DNA from: Amblyomma americanum
Taxonomy: Eukaryota; Arthropoda; Arachnida; Ixodida; Ixodidae
Direction: 5' to 3'
DNA: 64,000 bases
NCBI RefSeq assembly: GCF_052857255.1
Contig: NC_135500.1
Span: 48,510,272 to 48,574,271 of the forward strand
Part shown: positions 23,853-35,952 of the stretch, one piece after another
How positions within the stretch are numbered: the stretch's first letter is position 1
Layout: each line of letters begins with the position of its first letter
Program-made: the position numbers and the translations under genes
The notes under the pieces: model-generated
What the model was told of the DNA's origin: nothing
Database searches by the model: none
Seen by the model: only the letters and a program-made list of their open reading frames with translations

Positions 23853-26002
23853 TAATTGATGGGCTCTCAGATCATAAAGGCGTGTTAGTTTCACTCTCTT
23901 GCCAGTCTCCAAATCACCCTATTTGTTTACTACTTTTCCTGACTTCACTCGTGCTGACGACCATTCCATTATTGAGGTTTTAGCTGATCGTTTCGATACA
24001 TTCTCTGCTTTCTCTGCAAGCCACGACGTAAATTTTCTTACTAATTACTTTGAATGTCTTGTCAAGGATTGTGTCCAACGCTTTGTTCCTATTAAAACTA
24101 AGAAAAGAAATACTAATGTTCCTTGGATGACTCGAGACATTTTGCATTTATCTCGTCGCCTTCGTAGGCTAAGGCGTTCGAGAAGAAGCAACGATCCCAT
24201 AACCTTAGACAGATTTCACAGGCAAAAAGAGAACTTAATCTTAAGTTGCGCATGGCCAAGGATTTCTTTTTTCATGTCCACCTGCGCGATCTGTTAAGAA
24301 CTAACCCCCGAAAATTATGGTCAGCCATCTTACCTCGTGACACTTCATCCACTTCGTTCAGATTAGATAATGACGTCATCAGTGAGCCTGCTGTAATATC
24401 TGATGCTTTCAACAAATATTTTAACTCGGTGTTCGTTCCGGATAACAACGTCATTCCGCCACTCACTAATATAATTTTTTCTCCAGCAATCAGTGATACT
24501 GTCATAAACACTGATGGCATCCTAAATCTTGTATTAAACCTCGACGTTAAGAAATGTACCGGCCCAGATGGAATACATAATGCGTTCCTGGTTCGTTACT
24601 CCATGTGGTCTTCGAAATATCTGACCATCATATCAACAAGTCCTTATCATCCGCTACAGTTCCTTCTTCTTGGAAATTAGCCAAAGTGCTCCCTCTTTTC
24701 AAATCTGGTGATAGACAGTGCTTGTCGAACTACAGACCGATTTCATTGACATCACAGTCATGCAAAATGTTGGAACACATCATTCATAAACACATCATGC
24801 TTTTTCTTGAATCCAATAATTTGCTATCTAACTTTCAGCATGGGTTTAGGCGCGGTTTTAGTGCGGTAACACAATTAAGAGAATTTGCTCATGATATATT
24901 ACATAACCTCAATGTCGGTAACCATGTTGATGCCATTTTTATAGACTTCTCGAAAGCATTCGATACTGTTCTACATTCCAAGCTTCTTGCTAAACTAAAT
25001 GCTATACTAAACAATCCTCACTTGGTTGATTGGATTTCTAGCTTTCTCTCATCTCGTTCCCAGTTCGTATCCTATAATTCTTCTCATTCTACTGCTGTTG
25101 ATGTAACGTCAGGTGTGCCTCAAGGCTCCGTCCTTGGACCACTACTCTTTTTAATATATATAAATGACTTACCGCATAACATTTCTTCTAACATTCGTCT
25201 TTACGCTGATGACTGCGTTTTATACGAAGTAATTAATGGCCCTAATGATAATCGTCACCTCCAAGAGTCATTTGCTATGTTATGTAGTTGGTGTAGTACC
25301 TGGCAAATGAGAATTAATTTCGACAAAACCGTCCTCATGTCTTTTTGTAACAAATCTTCCGTTTCCCATTTTAGTTACTCTTTCAATGGCCGTGTGGTGG
25401 ATAGGGTCTCGCAGTACAAATATCTTGGTGTCATATTCACGCATAACATGTCTTGGTCTAAACACATTGATTACGTATGTAATAAAGCACTAAAAAAATT
25501 AGGTTATCTACGACGCACGCTACCCAATTCACCAAAAGACACAAAGCTACTGTTGTATAAATCTCTAATCCACCCTGTTCTTGATTACGCACCTGTAGTG
25601 TGGAACCCGTATAAGCAATTCGAAATTAACATGTTAGAAGCAGTCCAGAAGAAAGCTGTGCGTTTTATATGTCATCGTTATGATCGCGATTTCTCACCCT
25701 CTTCTACACTTCTGTCATTGAATTTAACCACGCTGTCTGTCCGTCGCCACACTGAATCATTAAAATTCTTACATTGTGTCGTCAATTCCTCAGTAAGGCT
25801 GTCAGCTAACCACTACATTAAATTTGCACCATTATCATCTGCAAGAAGTCATCACGAGCTTAATTTGACACCGTATTTTGCGCATGCTAATTTGTTCAAA
25901 TTCAGTTTTTTTCCCCGTTCAATAGAAGCCTGGAATTCTCTACCCGGGTCCATTCGTTCTTGTCCATTTCAAAACTTTGTAACTGCCGCTGAAGACGCAT
26001 AA
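23853..26002 (+). pseudogene. LINE ORF2 remnant (endonuclease C-terminus + reverse transcriptase), three frame breaks
   Basis: The order is the end of an APE-type endonuclease (SDHKG motif), a linker, then reverse transcriptase. Visible RT motifs are [20 protein letters not shown] (motif A), [13 protein letters not shown] and [10 protein letters not shown] (YADD, motif C), ending in a [16 protein letters not shown] tail. Frame breaks: a lost T at ~23901, the break at ~24230 common to all copies, and a lost T at ~24632. The last 465 codons (24605-26002) stay open and contain the whole RT core. No RNase H domain is seen, as in many Jockey/CR1 elements. Not a working gene; clade assignment is by motif memory only. 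Confidence 0.85.
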
Positions 26003-26190
26003 TAGCTGTGTAATCTTACCCTGTCGTTAACAGTTCCTTTCTTGTTTGATATTTCATTTGTGATTTTAACTTTTTGTAGTGCTCACTTTGTACATTTTGC
26101 TGCATTTTGTTTCCTTGCATTTTTGTGTGTTTTCCCACTCCTGCCATAGCGCATATAATTGCGCTGCAGTATGTATAAATAAAATAAATA
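23853..26190 (+). mobile_element. 5'-truncated non-LTR retrotransposon (Jockey/CR1-like LINE), copy 1
   Basis: 2.34 kb inserted between CCTTG and AAAGTG of an array unit. The 5' end begins inside the endonuclease domain, the usual result of incomplete target-primed reverse transcription. The 3' end is an AT-rich tail made of ATAAA/AAATA repeats after a short 3' UTR. No target-site duplication is visible, although the A-rich tail could hide a few bases. The host unit carries a C in GCGTGCAAGCG where other units have T; all four LINE-bearing units share that mark. Confidence 0.9.
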
Positions 26191-28526
26191 AAAGTGTTCA
26201 CCAGCGCCACCCTCGTCCATAGCGGTGGACGTAGCACATCCTGTAATACCGCAAGTGTGTCGTAGAACATCATGTAACGGCGAGGGCGGAAACTGTGCGA
26301 GAGCCCTCTCATGCTACCTATGGCATCAAGACAGCCAGAACAAAGACCCCCGTTAAGCTATTAGCAGAAAAGGCAAATGAAATGAGGAGCTCGTTTGACA
26401 AAGATATGAAGGAAGACAACAGTCACCGAAACCAAGGTGCACAGGGGAATGTTTTCTTTTTTTTAATTTCTAATGCCAATCAATTTGTTTAAAGAAAATT
26501 ACTTATAAAGCAGCAGAAAAAAAACCGTGCCGCCGGTGGGATCCGAACACACAACGTCCGAATATCGCGTCCGGTGCCTTTACCAACTGAGCTACGGCGA
26601 CGGCTCTGCAATCTGCTGCTTTCGTGGGTATCTATGTTTTGCGTGTAAGCGAACCTCGAGAGTGTTCACCACCACCACCCTCGTCCATAGCGGTGGACGT
26701 AGCACGACCTGTAATACCGCAAGTGTGACGTAGAACTTCATGTAACGGCGAGAGCGGAAACTGTGCGACAGCCCTCTCATGCTACCTATGGCATCAAAAC
26801 TGAAAGAACCAAGACCCCTGTTAAGCATTTAGCAGACAAGGCAAATGAAATGAGGGGCTCGTTTGACAAACATATGAAGGAAGACAACAGTCACCGGAAC
26901 CAAGGTGCACAGGGGAATGTTTTCTTTTTTTTTAATTTCTAATGCCAATCAATTTGTTTAAAGAAAATTACTTATAAACCAGCAGAAAAAAAAACCATGC
27001 CGCCGGTGGGATCCGAACACACAACGTCCGAATATCGCGTCCGGTGCCTTTACCAACTGAGCTACGGCCACGGCTGTGCAATCTGCTGATTTTGTGGGTA
27101 TCTATGTTTTGCGTGTAAGCGAACCTCGAGAGTGTTCACCACCACCACCCTCGTCCATAGCTGTGGACGTAGCACAACCTGTAATACCGCAAGTGTGACG
27201 TAGAACTTCATGTAACGGCGAGGGCGGAAACTGTGCGAGAGCCCTCTCATGCTACCTATGGCATCAAGACTGAAAGAACCAAGACCCCTGTTAAGCATTT
27301 AGCAGACAAGGCAAATGAAATGAGGGGCTCGTTTGACAAACATATGAAAGAAGACAACAGTCACCGAAACCAAGGTGCATAGGGGAATGTTTTCTTTTTT
27401 AATATCTAATACCGATCAATTTGTTTAAAGAAAATTACTTATAAACCAGCAGAAAAACAACCATGCCGCCGGTGGGATTCGAGCCCACAACCTCCGAATA
27501 TCGCGTCCGGTGCTCTTACCAACCCAGCTATGGCGACGGCTGTCCAATTTGCTGCATTCGTGGGTATCTATGTTTTGCGTGTAAGCGAACCTCGAGAGTG
27601 TTCACCACCACCACCCTCGTCCATAGCGGTGGACGTAGCACAACCTGTAATACCGCAAGTGTGACGTAGAACTTCATGTAACGGCGAGGGCGGAAACTGT
27701 GCGAGAGCCCTCTCATGCTACCTATGGCATCAAGACTGAAAGAACCAAGACCCCTGTTAAGCATTTAGCAGACAAGGCAAATGAAATGAGGGGCTCGTTT
27801 GACAAACATATGAAAGAAGACAACAGTCACCGAAACCAAGGTGCATAGGGGAATGTTTTCTTTTTTAATATCTAATACCGATCAATTTGTTTAAAGAAAA
27901 TTACTTATAAACCAGCAGAAAAACAACCATGCCGCCGGTGGGATTCGAGCCCACAACCTCCGAATATCGCGTCCGGTGCTCTTACCAACCCAGCTATGGC
28001 GACGGCTGTCCAATTTGCTGCATTCGTGGGTATCTATGTTTTGCGTGTAAGCGAACCTTGAAAGTGTTCACCAGCGCCACCCTCGTCCATAGCGGTGGAC
28101 GTAGCACGACCTGTAATACCGCAAGTGTGACGTAGAACTTCATGTAACGGCGAGGGCGGAAACTGTGCGACAGCCCTCTCATGCTACCTATGGCATCAAG
28201 ACTGAAAGAACCAAGACCCCTGTTAAGCATTTAGCAGACAAGGCAAATGAAATGAGGGGCTCGTTTGACAAACATATGAAGGAAGACAACAGTCACCGAA
28301 ACCAAGGTGCATAGGGGAATGTTTTCTTTTTTAATATCTAATGCCGATCAATTTGTTTAAAGAAAATTACTTATAAACCAGCAGAAAAAAAACCATGCCG
28401 CCGGTGGGATTCGAGCCCACAACCTCTGAATATCGCGTCCGGTGCTCTTACCAACCCAGCTACGGCGACGGCTGTCCAATTTGCTGCTTTCGTGGGTATC
28501 TATGTTTTGCGTGCAAGCGAACCTTG
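26191..28526 (-). repeat. Tandem array block B: five units between LINE copies 1 and 2
   Basis: The same ~467-bp unit resumes immediately after LINE copy 1, completing the unit interrupted at 23852. The tRNA-like genes (minus strand) begin at 26528, 26998, 27464, 27930 and 28396, each 74 nt. The copies at 26528 and 26998 have a T-stem mismatch (CACAC instead of CCCAC on the plus strand). The last three carry the D-arm variant in which A14 is G, and a T-loop starting with C instead of T. The units at 27464 and 27930 look nearly identical across their tRNA-like segments, which suggests a very recent single-unit duplication. Confidence 0.95.
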
Positions 28527-30669
28527 TAATTGATGGGCTCTCAGATCATAAAGGCATGTTAGTTTCACTCTCTTGTCCAGTCTCCAAATCACCCTATTTG
28601 TTTACTACTTTTCCTGACTTCACTCGTGCTGACGACCATTCCATTATTGAGGTTTTAGCTGATCGTATCGATACATTCTCTGCTTTCTCTGCAAGCCACG
28701 ACGTAAATTTTCTTACTAATTACTTTGAATGTCTTGTCAAGGATTGTGTCCAACGCTTTGTTCCTATTAAAACTAAGAAAAGAAATACTAATGTTCCTTG
28801 GATGACTCGAGACATTTTGCATTTATCTCGTCGCCTTCGTAGGCTAAGGCGTTCGAGAAGAAGCAACGATCCCATAACCTTAGACAGATTTCACAAACAA
28901 AAAAAGAACTTAATCTTAAGTTGCGCATGGCCAAGGATTTCTTTTTTCGTGTCCAGCTGCGCGATCTGTTAAGAACTAACCCCCGAAAATTTTGGTCATC
29001 CATCTTACCTCGTGACACTTCATCCACTTCGTTCAGATTAGATAATGACGTCATCAGTGAGCCTGCTGTAATATCTGATGCTTTCAACAAATATTTTAAC
29101 TCGGTGTTCGTTCCGGATAACAACGTCATTCCGCCACTCACTAATATAATTTCTTCTCCAGCAATCAGGGATACTGTCATAAACACTGATGGCATCCTGA
29201 ATCTTGTATTAAACCTCGACGTTAAGAAATGTACCGGCCCAGATGGAATACATAATGCGTTCCTGGTTCGTTACTCCATGTGGTCTTCGAAATATCTGAC
29301 CATCATATTCAACAAGTCCTTATCATCCGCTACAGTTCCTTCTTCTTGGAAATTAGCCAAAGTTCTCCCTCTTTTCAAATCTGGTGATAGACAGTGCTTG
29401 TTGAACTACAGACCGATTTCATTGACATCACAGTCATGCAAAATGTTGGAACACATCATTCATAAACACATCATGCTTTTTCTTGAATCCAATAATTTGC
29501 TATCTACCTTTCAGCATGGGTTTAGGCGCGGTTTTAGTGCGGTAACACAATTAACAGAATTTTCTCATGATATATTACATAACCTCGATGTCGGTAACCA
29601 AGTTGATGCCATTTTTATAGACTTCTCGAAAGCATTCGATACTGTTCTACATTCCAAGCTTCTTGCTAAACTAAATGCTATACTAAACAATCCTCACTTG
29701 GTTGAGTGGATTTCTAGCTTTCTCTCATCTCGTTCCCAGTTCGTATCCTATAATTCTTCTCATTCTACTGCTGTTGATGTAACGTCAGGTGTGCCTCAAG
29801 GCTCCGTCCTTGGACCACTACTCTTTTTAATATATATAAATGACTTACCGCATAACATTTCTTCTAACATTCGTCTTTACGCTGATGACTGCGTTTTATA
29901 CGAAGTAATTAATGGCCCTAATGATCATCGTCACCTCCAAGAGTCATTTGCTATGTTTTGTAGTTGGTGTTGTACCTGGCAAATGAGAATTAATTTCGAC
30001 AAAACCGTCCTCATGTCTTTTTGTAACAAATCTTCCGTTTCCCATTTTAGTTACTCTTTCAATGGCCGTGTGGTGAATAGGGTCTCGCAGTACAAATATC
30101 TTGGTGTCATATTCACGCATAACATGTCTTGGTCTAAACACATTGATTACGTATGTAATAAAGCACTAAAAAAACTAGGTTATCTACGACGCATGCTACC
30201 CAATTCACCAAAAGACACAAAGCTACTGTTGTATAAATCTCTAATCCACAATGTTCTTGATTACGCAGCTGTAGTGTGGAACCCTTATAAGCAATTCGAA
30301 ATTAACATGTTAGAAGCAGTCCAGAAGAAATCTGTGCGTTTTATATGTCATTGTTATGATCGCGATTTCTCACCCTCTTCTACACTTCTCTCATTGAATT
30401 TAACCACGCTGTCTGTCCGTCGCCACACTGAATCATTAAAATTCTTACATTGTGTCGTCAATTCCTCAGTAAGGCTGTCAGCTAACCACTACATTAAATT
30501 TGCACCATTATCATCTACAAGACGTCATCACGAGCTTAATTTGATACCGTATTTTGCGCATATAAAATTTGTTCAAATTCAGATTTTTTCCCCGTTCAAT
30601 AGAAGCCTGGAATTCTCTACCCGGGTCCATTCGTTCTTGTCCATTTCAAAACTTTGTAACTGCCGTTGA
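28527..30669 (+). pseudogene. LINE ORF2 remnant, longest RT frame (582 codons), copy 2
   Basis: The endonuclease end runs open to 28972. It then changes frame at an A7 run (28899-28905) into the RT frame 28921-30669. In that frame motif A lies at D234 ([10 protein letters not shown], next D at 240) and YADD at residues 320-323, with GVPQGS between them. The last ~35 residues are out of frame relative to the other copies because of an indel at ~30560 (GCATATAAAATTTG for GCATGCTAATTTG), so the usual [11 protein letters not shown] ending is lost. With no intact endonuclease, ORF1 or 5' promoter it cannot be autonomous. Confidence 0.85.
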
Positions 30670-30867
30670 AGACGCATAATAGCTGTGTATTCTTACCCTG
30701 TCGTTAACAGTTCCTTTCTTGTTTGATATTTCATTTGTGATTTTAACTTTTTGTAGTGCTCACTTTGTACATTTTGCTGCATTTTGTTTCCTTGCATTTT
30801 TGTGTGTTTTCCCACTCCTGCCATAGCGCATATAATTGTGCTGCAGTATGTATAATTAAAATAAATA
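28527..30867 (+). mobile_element. Non-LTR retrotransposon (Jockey/CR1-like), copy 2
   Basis: Same 5' truncation point, same insertion base and same tail as copy 1, 4674 bp downstream (LINE length plus five units). It is the best preserved of the four in its RT frame. The tail varies slightly (TATAATTAAAATAAATA). Confidence 0.9.
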
Positions 30868-31800
30868 AAAGTGTTCACCAGCGCCACCCTCGTCCATAGC
30901 GGTGGACGTAGCACGTCCTGTAATACCGCACGTGTGACGTAGAACGTCATGTAACGGCGAGGGCGAAAACTGTGCAAGAGCCCTCTTATGCTACCTATGG
31001 CATCAAGACTGCCAGAACCAAGACCCCCGTTAAGCTATTAGCAGAAAAGGCAAATGAAATGAGGGACTCGTTTGACAAACATATGAAGGAAGACAACAGT
31101 CACCGAAACCAAGGTGCATATGGGAATGTTTTCTTTTTTTTATTTCTAATGCCAATCAATTTGTTTAAAGAAAATTACTTATAAACCAGAAGAAAAAACA
31201 ACCATGCCGCCGGTTGGATTCGAACCCACAGCCTCCGAATATCGCGTCCGGTGCTCTTACCAACCCAGCTATGGCGACGGCTGTCCAATTTGCTGCTTTC
31301 GTGGGAATCAATGTTTTGCGTGTAAGCGAACCTTGAAAGTGTTCACCAGCGCCACCCTCGTCCATAGCGGTGGACGTAGCACGACCTGTAATACCGCAAA
31401 TGTGACGTAGAACTTCATGTAACGGCGAGGGCGGAAACTGTGCGACAGCCCTCTCATGCTACCTATGGCATCAAGACTGAAAGAACCAAGACCCCTGTTA
31501 AGCATTTAGCAGACAAGGCAAATGAAATGAGGGGCTCGTTTGACAAACATATGAAGGAATACAACAGTCACCGAAACCAAGATGCATAGGGGAATTTTTT
31601 TTTTTTAATATCTAATGCCGATCAATTTGTTTAAAGAAAATTACTTATAAACCAGCAGAAAAACAACCATGCCGCCGGTGGGATTCGAGCCCACAGCCTC
31701 CGAATCTCGCGTCCAGTGCTCTTACCAACCAAGCTACGGCGACGGCTGTCCAATTTACTGCTTTCGTGGGTATCTATGTTTTTCGTGCAAGCGAACCTTG
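30868..31800 (-). repeat. Tandem array block C: two units between LINE copies 2 and 3
   Basis: Exactly two unit lengths (933 bp) separate LINE copies 2 and 3. The tRNA-like genes are at 31205-31278 and 31670-31743 on the minus strand. The first has one T-stem mismatch (GTTGG for GTGGG on the plus strand). The second has changes in the anticodon arm and is the unit that hosts LINE copy 3. Confidence 0.95.
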
Positions 31801-33952
31801 TAATTGATGGGCTCTCCGATCATAAAGGCATGTTAGTTTCACTCTCTTGTCCAGTCTCCAAATCACCCTATTTGTTTACTATTTTTCCTGACTTCACTCG
31901 TGCTGACGACCATTCCATTATTGAGGTTTTAGCTGATCGTTTCGATACATTCTCTGCTTCCTCTGCAAGCCACGACGTAAATTTTCTTACTAATTACTTT
32001 GAATGTCTTGTCAAGGATTGTGTCCAACGCTTTGTTCCTATTAAAACTAAGAAAAGAAATACTAATGTTCCTTGGATGACTCGAGACATTTTGCATTTAT
32101 CTCGTCGCCTTCGTAGGCTAAGGCGTTCGAGAAGAAGCAACGATCCCTTAAACTTAGACAGATTTCACAGGCAAAAAAAGAACTTAATCTTAAGTTGCGC
32201 ATGGCCAAGGATTTTTTTTTTCGTGTCCACCTGCGCGATCTGTTAAGAACTAACCCCCGAAAATTTTGGTCAGCCATCTTACCTCGTGACACTTCATCCA
32301 CTTCGTTCAGATTAGATAATGACGTCATCAGTGAGCCTGCTGTAATATTTGATGCTTTCAACAAATATTTTAACTCGGTGTTCGTTCCGGATAACAACGT
32401 CATTCCGCCACTCACTAATATAATTTCTTCTCCAGCAATCAGTGATACTGTCATAAACACTGATGGCATCCTAAATCTTGTATTAAACCTCGACGTTAAG
32501 AAATGTACCGGCCCAGATGGAATACATAATGCGTTCCTGGTTCGTTACTCCATGTGGTCTTCGAAATATCTGACCATCAAATTCAACAAGTCCTTATCAT
32601 CCGCTACAGTTCCTTCTTCTTGGAAATTAGCCAAAGTTCTCCCTCTTTTCAAATCTGGTGATAGACAGTGCTTGTCGAACTACAGACCGATTTCATTGAC
32701 ATCACAGTCATGCAAAATGTTGGAACACATCATTCATAAACACATCATGCTTTTTCTTGAATCCAATAATTTGCTATCTAACTTTCAGCATGGGTTTAGG
32801 CGCGGTTTTAGTGCGGTAACACAATTAACAGAATTTGCTCATGATATATTACATAACCTCGATGTCGGTAACCAAGTTGATGCCATTTTTATAGACTTCT
32901 CGAAAGCATTCGATACTGTTCTACATTCCAAGCTTCTTGCTAAACTAAATGCTATACTAAACAATCCTCACTTGGTTGATTGGATTTCTAGCTTTCTCTC
33001 ATCTCGTTCCCAGTTCGTATCCTAAAATTCTTCTCATTCTACTGCTGTTGATGTAACGTCAGGTGTGCCTCAAGGCTCCGTCCTTGGACCACTACTCTTT
33101 TTAATATATATAAATGACTTACCGCATAACATTTCTTCTAACATTCGTCTTTACGCTGATGACTGCGTTTTATACGAAGTAATTAATGGCCCTAATGATA
33201 ATCGTCACCTCCAAGAGTCATTTGCTATGTTATGTAGTTGGTGTAGTACCTGGCAAATGAGAATTAATTTCGACAAAACCGTCCTCATGTCTTTTTGTAA
33301 CAAATCTTCCGTTTCCCATTTTAGTTACTCTTTCAATGGCCGTGTGGTGGATAGGGTCTCGCAGTACAAATATCTTGGTGTCATATTCACGCATAACATG
33401 TCTTGGTCTAAACACATTGATTACGTATGTAATAAAGCACTAAAAAAACTAGGTTATCTACGACGCATGCTACCCAATTCACCAAAAGACACAAAGCTAC
33501 TGTTGTATAAATCTCTAATCCACAATGTTCTTGATTACGCAGCTGTAGTGTGGAACCCTTATAAGCAATTCGAAATTAACATGTTAGAAGCAGTCCAGAA
33601 TAAATCTGTGCGTTTTATATGTCATCGTTATGATCGCGATTTCTCACCCTCTTCTACACTTCTCTCATTGAATTTAACCACGCTGTCTGTCCGTCGCCAC
33701 ACTGAATCATTAAAATTCTTACATTGTGTCGTCAATTCCTCAGTAAGGCTGTCAGCTAACCACTACATTAAATTTGCACCATTATCATCTACAAGACGTC
33801 ATCACGAGCTTAATTTGATACCGTATTTTGCGCATGCTAATTTGTTCAAATTCAGTTTTTTTCCCCGTTCAATAGAAGCCTGGAATTCTCTACCCGGGTC
33901 CATTCGTTCTTGTCCATTTCAAAACTTTGTAACTGCCGTTGAAGACGCATAA
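31801..33952 (+). pseudogene. LINE ORF2 remnant with in-frame stop, copy 3
   Basis: Endonuclease end, shared frame break at the A7 run 32173-32179, then an RT frame 32195-33025 ending in a TAA where copies 1 and 2 have TAT (Tyr). The stop lies between motif A and GVPQGS, so the palm domain is cut in two. Downstream coding (33026-33952) is otherwise open, with YADD and the full C-terminal [11 protein letters not shown] ending. Confidence 0.85.
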
Positions 33953-34140
33953 TAGCTGTGTATTCTTACCCTGTCGTTAACAGTTCGTTTCTTGTTTGAT
34001 ATTTTATTTGTGATTTTAACTTTTTGTAGTGCTCACTTTGTACATTTTGCTGCATTTTGTTTCCTTGCATTTTTGTGTGTTTTCCCATTCCTGCCATAGC
34101 GCATATAATTGCGCTGCAGTATGTATAAGTAAAATAAATA
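31801..34140 (+). mobile_element. Non-LTR retrotransposon (Jockey/CR1-like), copy 3
   Basis: Same ends and site as copies 1 and 2. Together with its flanking units it is duplicated as copy 4, exactly 5611 bp away. At its 3' junction the array lacks two bases (GTTCACC). Confidence 0.9.
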
Positions 34141-35411
34141 AAAGTTCACCAGCGCCACCCTCGTCCATAGCGGTGGACGTAGCACGTCCTGTAATACCGC
34201 AAGTGTGACGTAGAACGTCATGTAACGGCGAGGGCGGAAACTGTGCGAGAGCCCTCTTATGCTACCTATGGCATCAAGACTGCCAGAACCAAGACCCCCG
34301 TTAAGCTATCAGCAGACAAAGCAAATGAAATGAGGGGCTCGTTTGACAAACATATGAAGGAAGACAACAGTCACCGGAACCAAGGTGCACAGGGGAATAT
34401 TTTCTTTTTTTTTAATTTCTAATGCCAATCAATTTGTTTAAAGAAAATTACTTATAAACCAGCAGAAAAAAAACCATGCCGCCGGTGGGATCCGAACACA
34501 CAACGTCCGAATATCGCATCCGGTGCCTTTAACAACTGAGCTACGGCGACGGCTGTGCAATCTGCTGCTTTCGTGGGTATCTATGTTTTGCGTGTAAGCG
34601 AACCTCGAGAGTGTTCACCATCACCACCCTCGTCCATAGCGGTGGACGTAGCACGACCTGTAATACCGCAAGTGTGACGTAGAACTTCATGTAACGGCGA
34701 GGGCGGAAACTGTGCGACAGCCCTCTCATGCTACCTATGGCATCAAGACTGCCAGAACCAAGACCCCTGTTAAGCTATTAGCAGAAAAGGCAAATGAAAT
34801 GAGGGGCTCGTTTGACAAAGATATGAAGGAAGACAACAGTCACCGAAACCAAGGTGCATAGGGGAATGTTTTCTTTTTTATTATCTAATGCCAATCAATT
34901 TGTTTAAAGAAAATTACTTATAAACCAGCAGAAAAACAACCATGCCGCCGGTGGGATTCGAGCCCACAACCTCCGAATATCGCGTCCGGTGCTCTTACCA
35001 ACCCAGCTACGGCGACGGCTGTCCAATTTGCTGCTTTCGTGGGTATCTATGTTTTGCGTGTAAGCGAACCTTGAAAGTGTTCACCAGCGCCACCCTCGAC
35101 CACAGCGGTGGACGTAGGAAGTCCTATAGTACCGCAAGTGTGACGTAGAACGTCATGTAACGGCGAGGGGGAAAACTGTGCGAGAGCTCTCTTATGCTAC
35201 CTATGGCATCAAGACTGCCACAACCAAGACCCCCATTAAGCTATCAGCAGACAAAGCAAATGAAATGAGGGGCTCGTTTGACAAACAAATGAAGGAAGAC
35301 AACCGTCACCGGAACCATGGTGCATAGGGGAGTGTTTTCTTTTTTTTAATTTCGAATTCCAATCAATTTGACTAAAGAAAATTATTTATAAACCAGCAGA
35401 AAAAACAACCA

Positions 35412-35485
35412 TGTCGCCGGTGGGATCCGAACCCACAACCTCCGAATATCGCGTCCGGTGCTCTTACCAAGTGAGCTACGGCGAC
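35412..35485 (-). tRNA. tRNA-like gene, perfect acceptor, one D-stem change
   Basis: Matches the full consensus except for one base at the D-stem/D-loop border (AAGTGAGC for AACTGAGC on the plus strand). Confidence 0.6.
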
Positions 35486-35877
35486 GGCTGTCCAATCTGC
35501 TGCTTTCGTGGGTATCTGTTTTGCGTGTAAGCGAACCTAGAGAGTGTTCACCAGCGCCACACTCGTCCATAGCGGTGGAGGTAGCACGTCCTGTAATACC
35601 GCAAGTGTGACGTAGAACGTCATGTAACGGCGAGGGCGGAAACTGTGCGAGAACCCTCTCATGCTACCTATGGCATCAAGACAGCCAGAACAAAGACCCC
35701 CGTTAAGCTATTAGCAGAAAAGGCAAATGAAATGAGGTGCTCGTTTGACAAAGATATGAAGGAAGTCAACAGTCACCGAAACCAAGGTGCATAGGGGAAT
35801 GTTTTCTTTTTTTAATTTCTAATGCCAATCAATTTGTTTAAAGAAAATTAAATTTAAACCAGCAGAAAAAGCAACCA

Positions 35878-35952
35878 TGCCGCCGGTGGGATAAAGAGCC
35901 CACAACCTCCGAATATCGCGTCCGGTGCTCGTAGCAACTCAGCTGCGGCGAC
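35878..35952 (-). pseudogene. Decayed tRNA-like copy
   Basis: The T-loop carries an unrelated ATAAAGA sequence plus one inserted base, the D-arm reads CTCGTAGCAACTCAGCTG on the plus strand, and the B box is gone. Clearly a dead unit within the array. Confidence 0.75.

Noticed and set aside
27528..27764. Recurrent 78-codon minus-strand frames starting MLNRGLGS
   Set aside because: They sit in the non-coding body of the unit, are broken by ordinary variants in other units, and have no domain or composition suggesting a protein.
28442..28972. 176-codon frames beginning MLLPTxLRRRLSNLLL at the LINE 5' ends (also at 31716 and 37327)
   Set aside because: The first ~28 codons come from the array unit and the rest from the truncated endonuclease domain. 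They are accidental fusions, not genes.
28788..29195. 135-codon minus-strand frames inside the LINEs
   Set aside because: They are shadows of the sense RT/linker coding region on the other strand.
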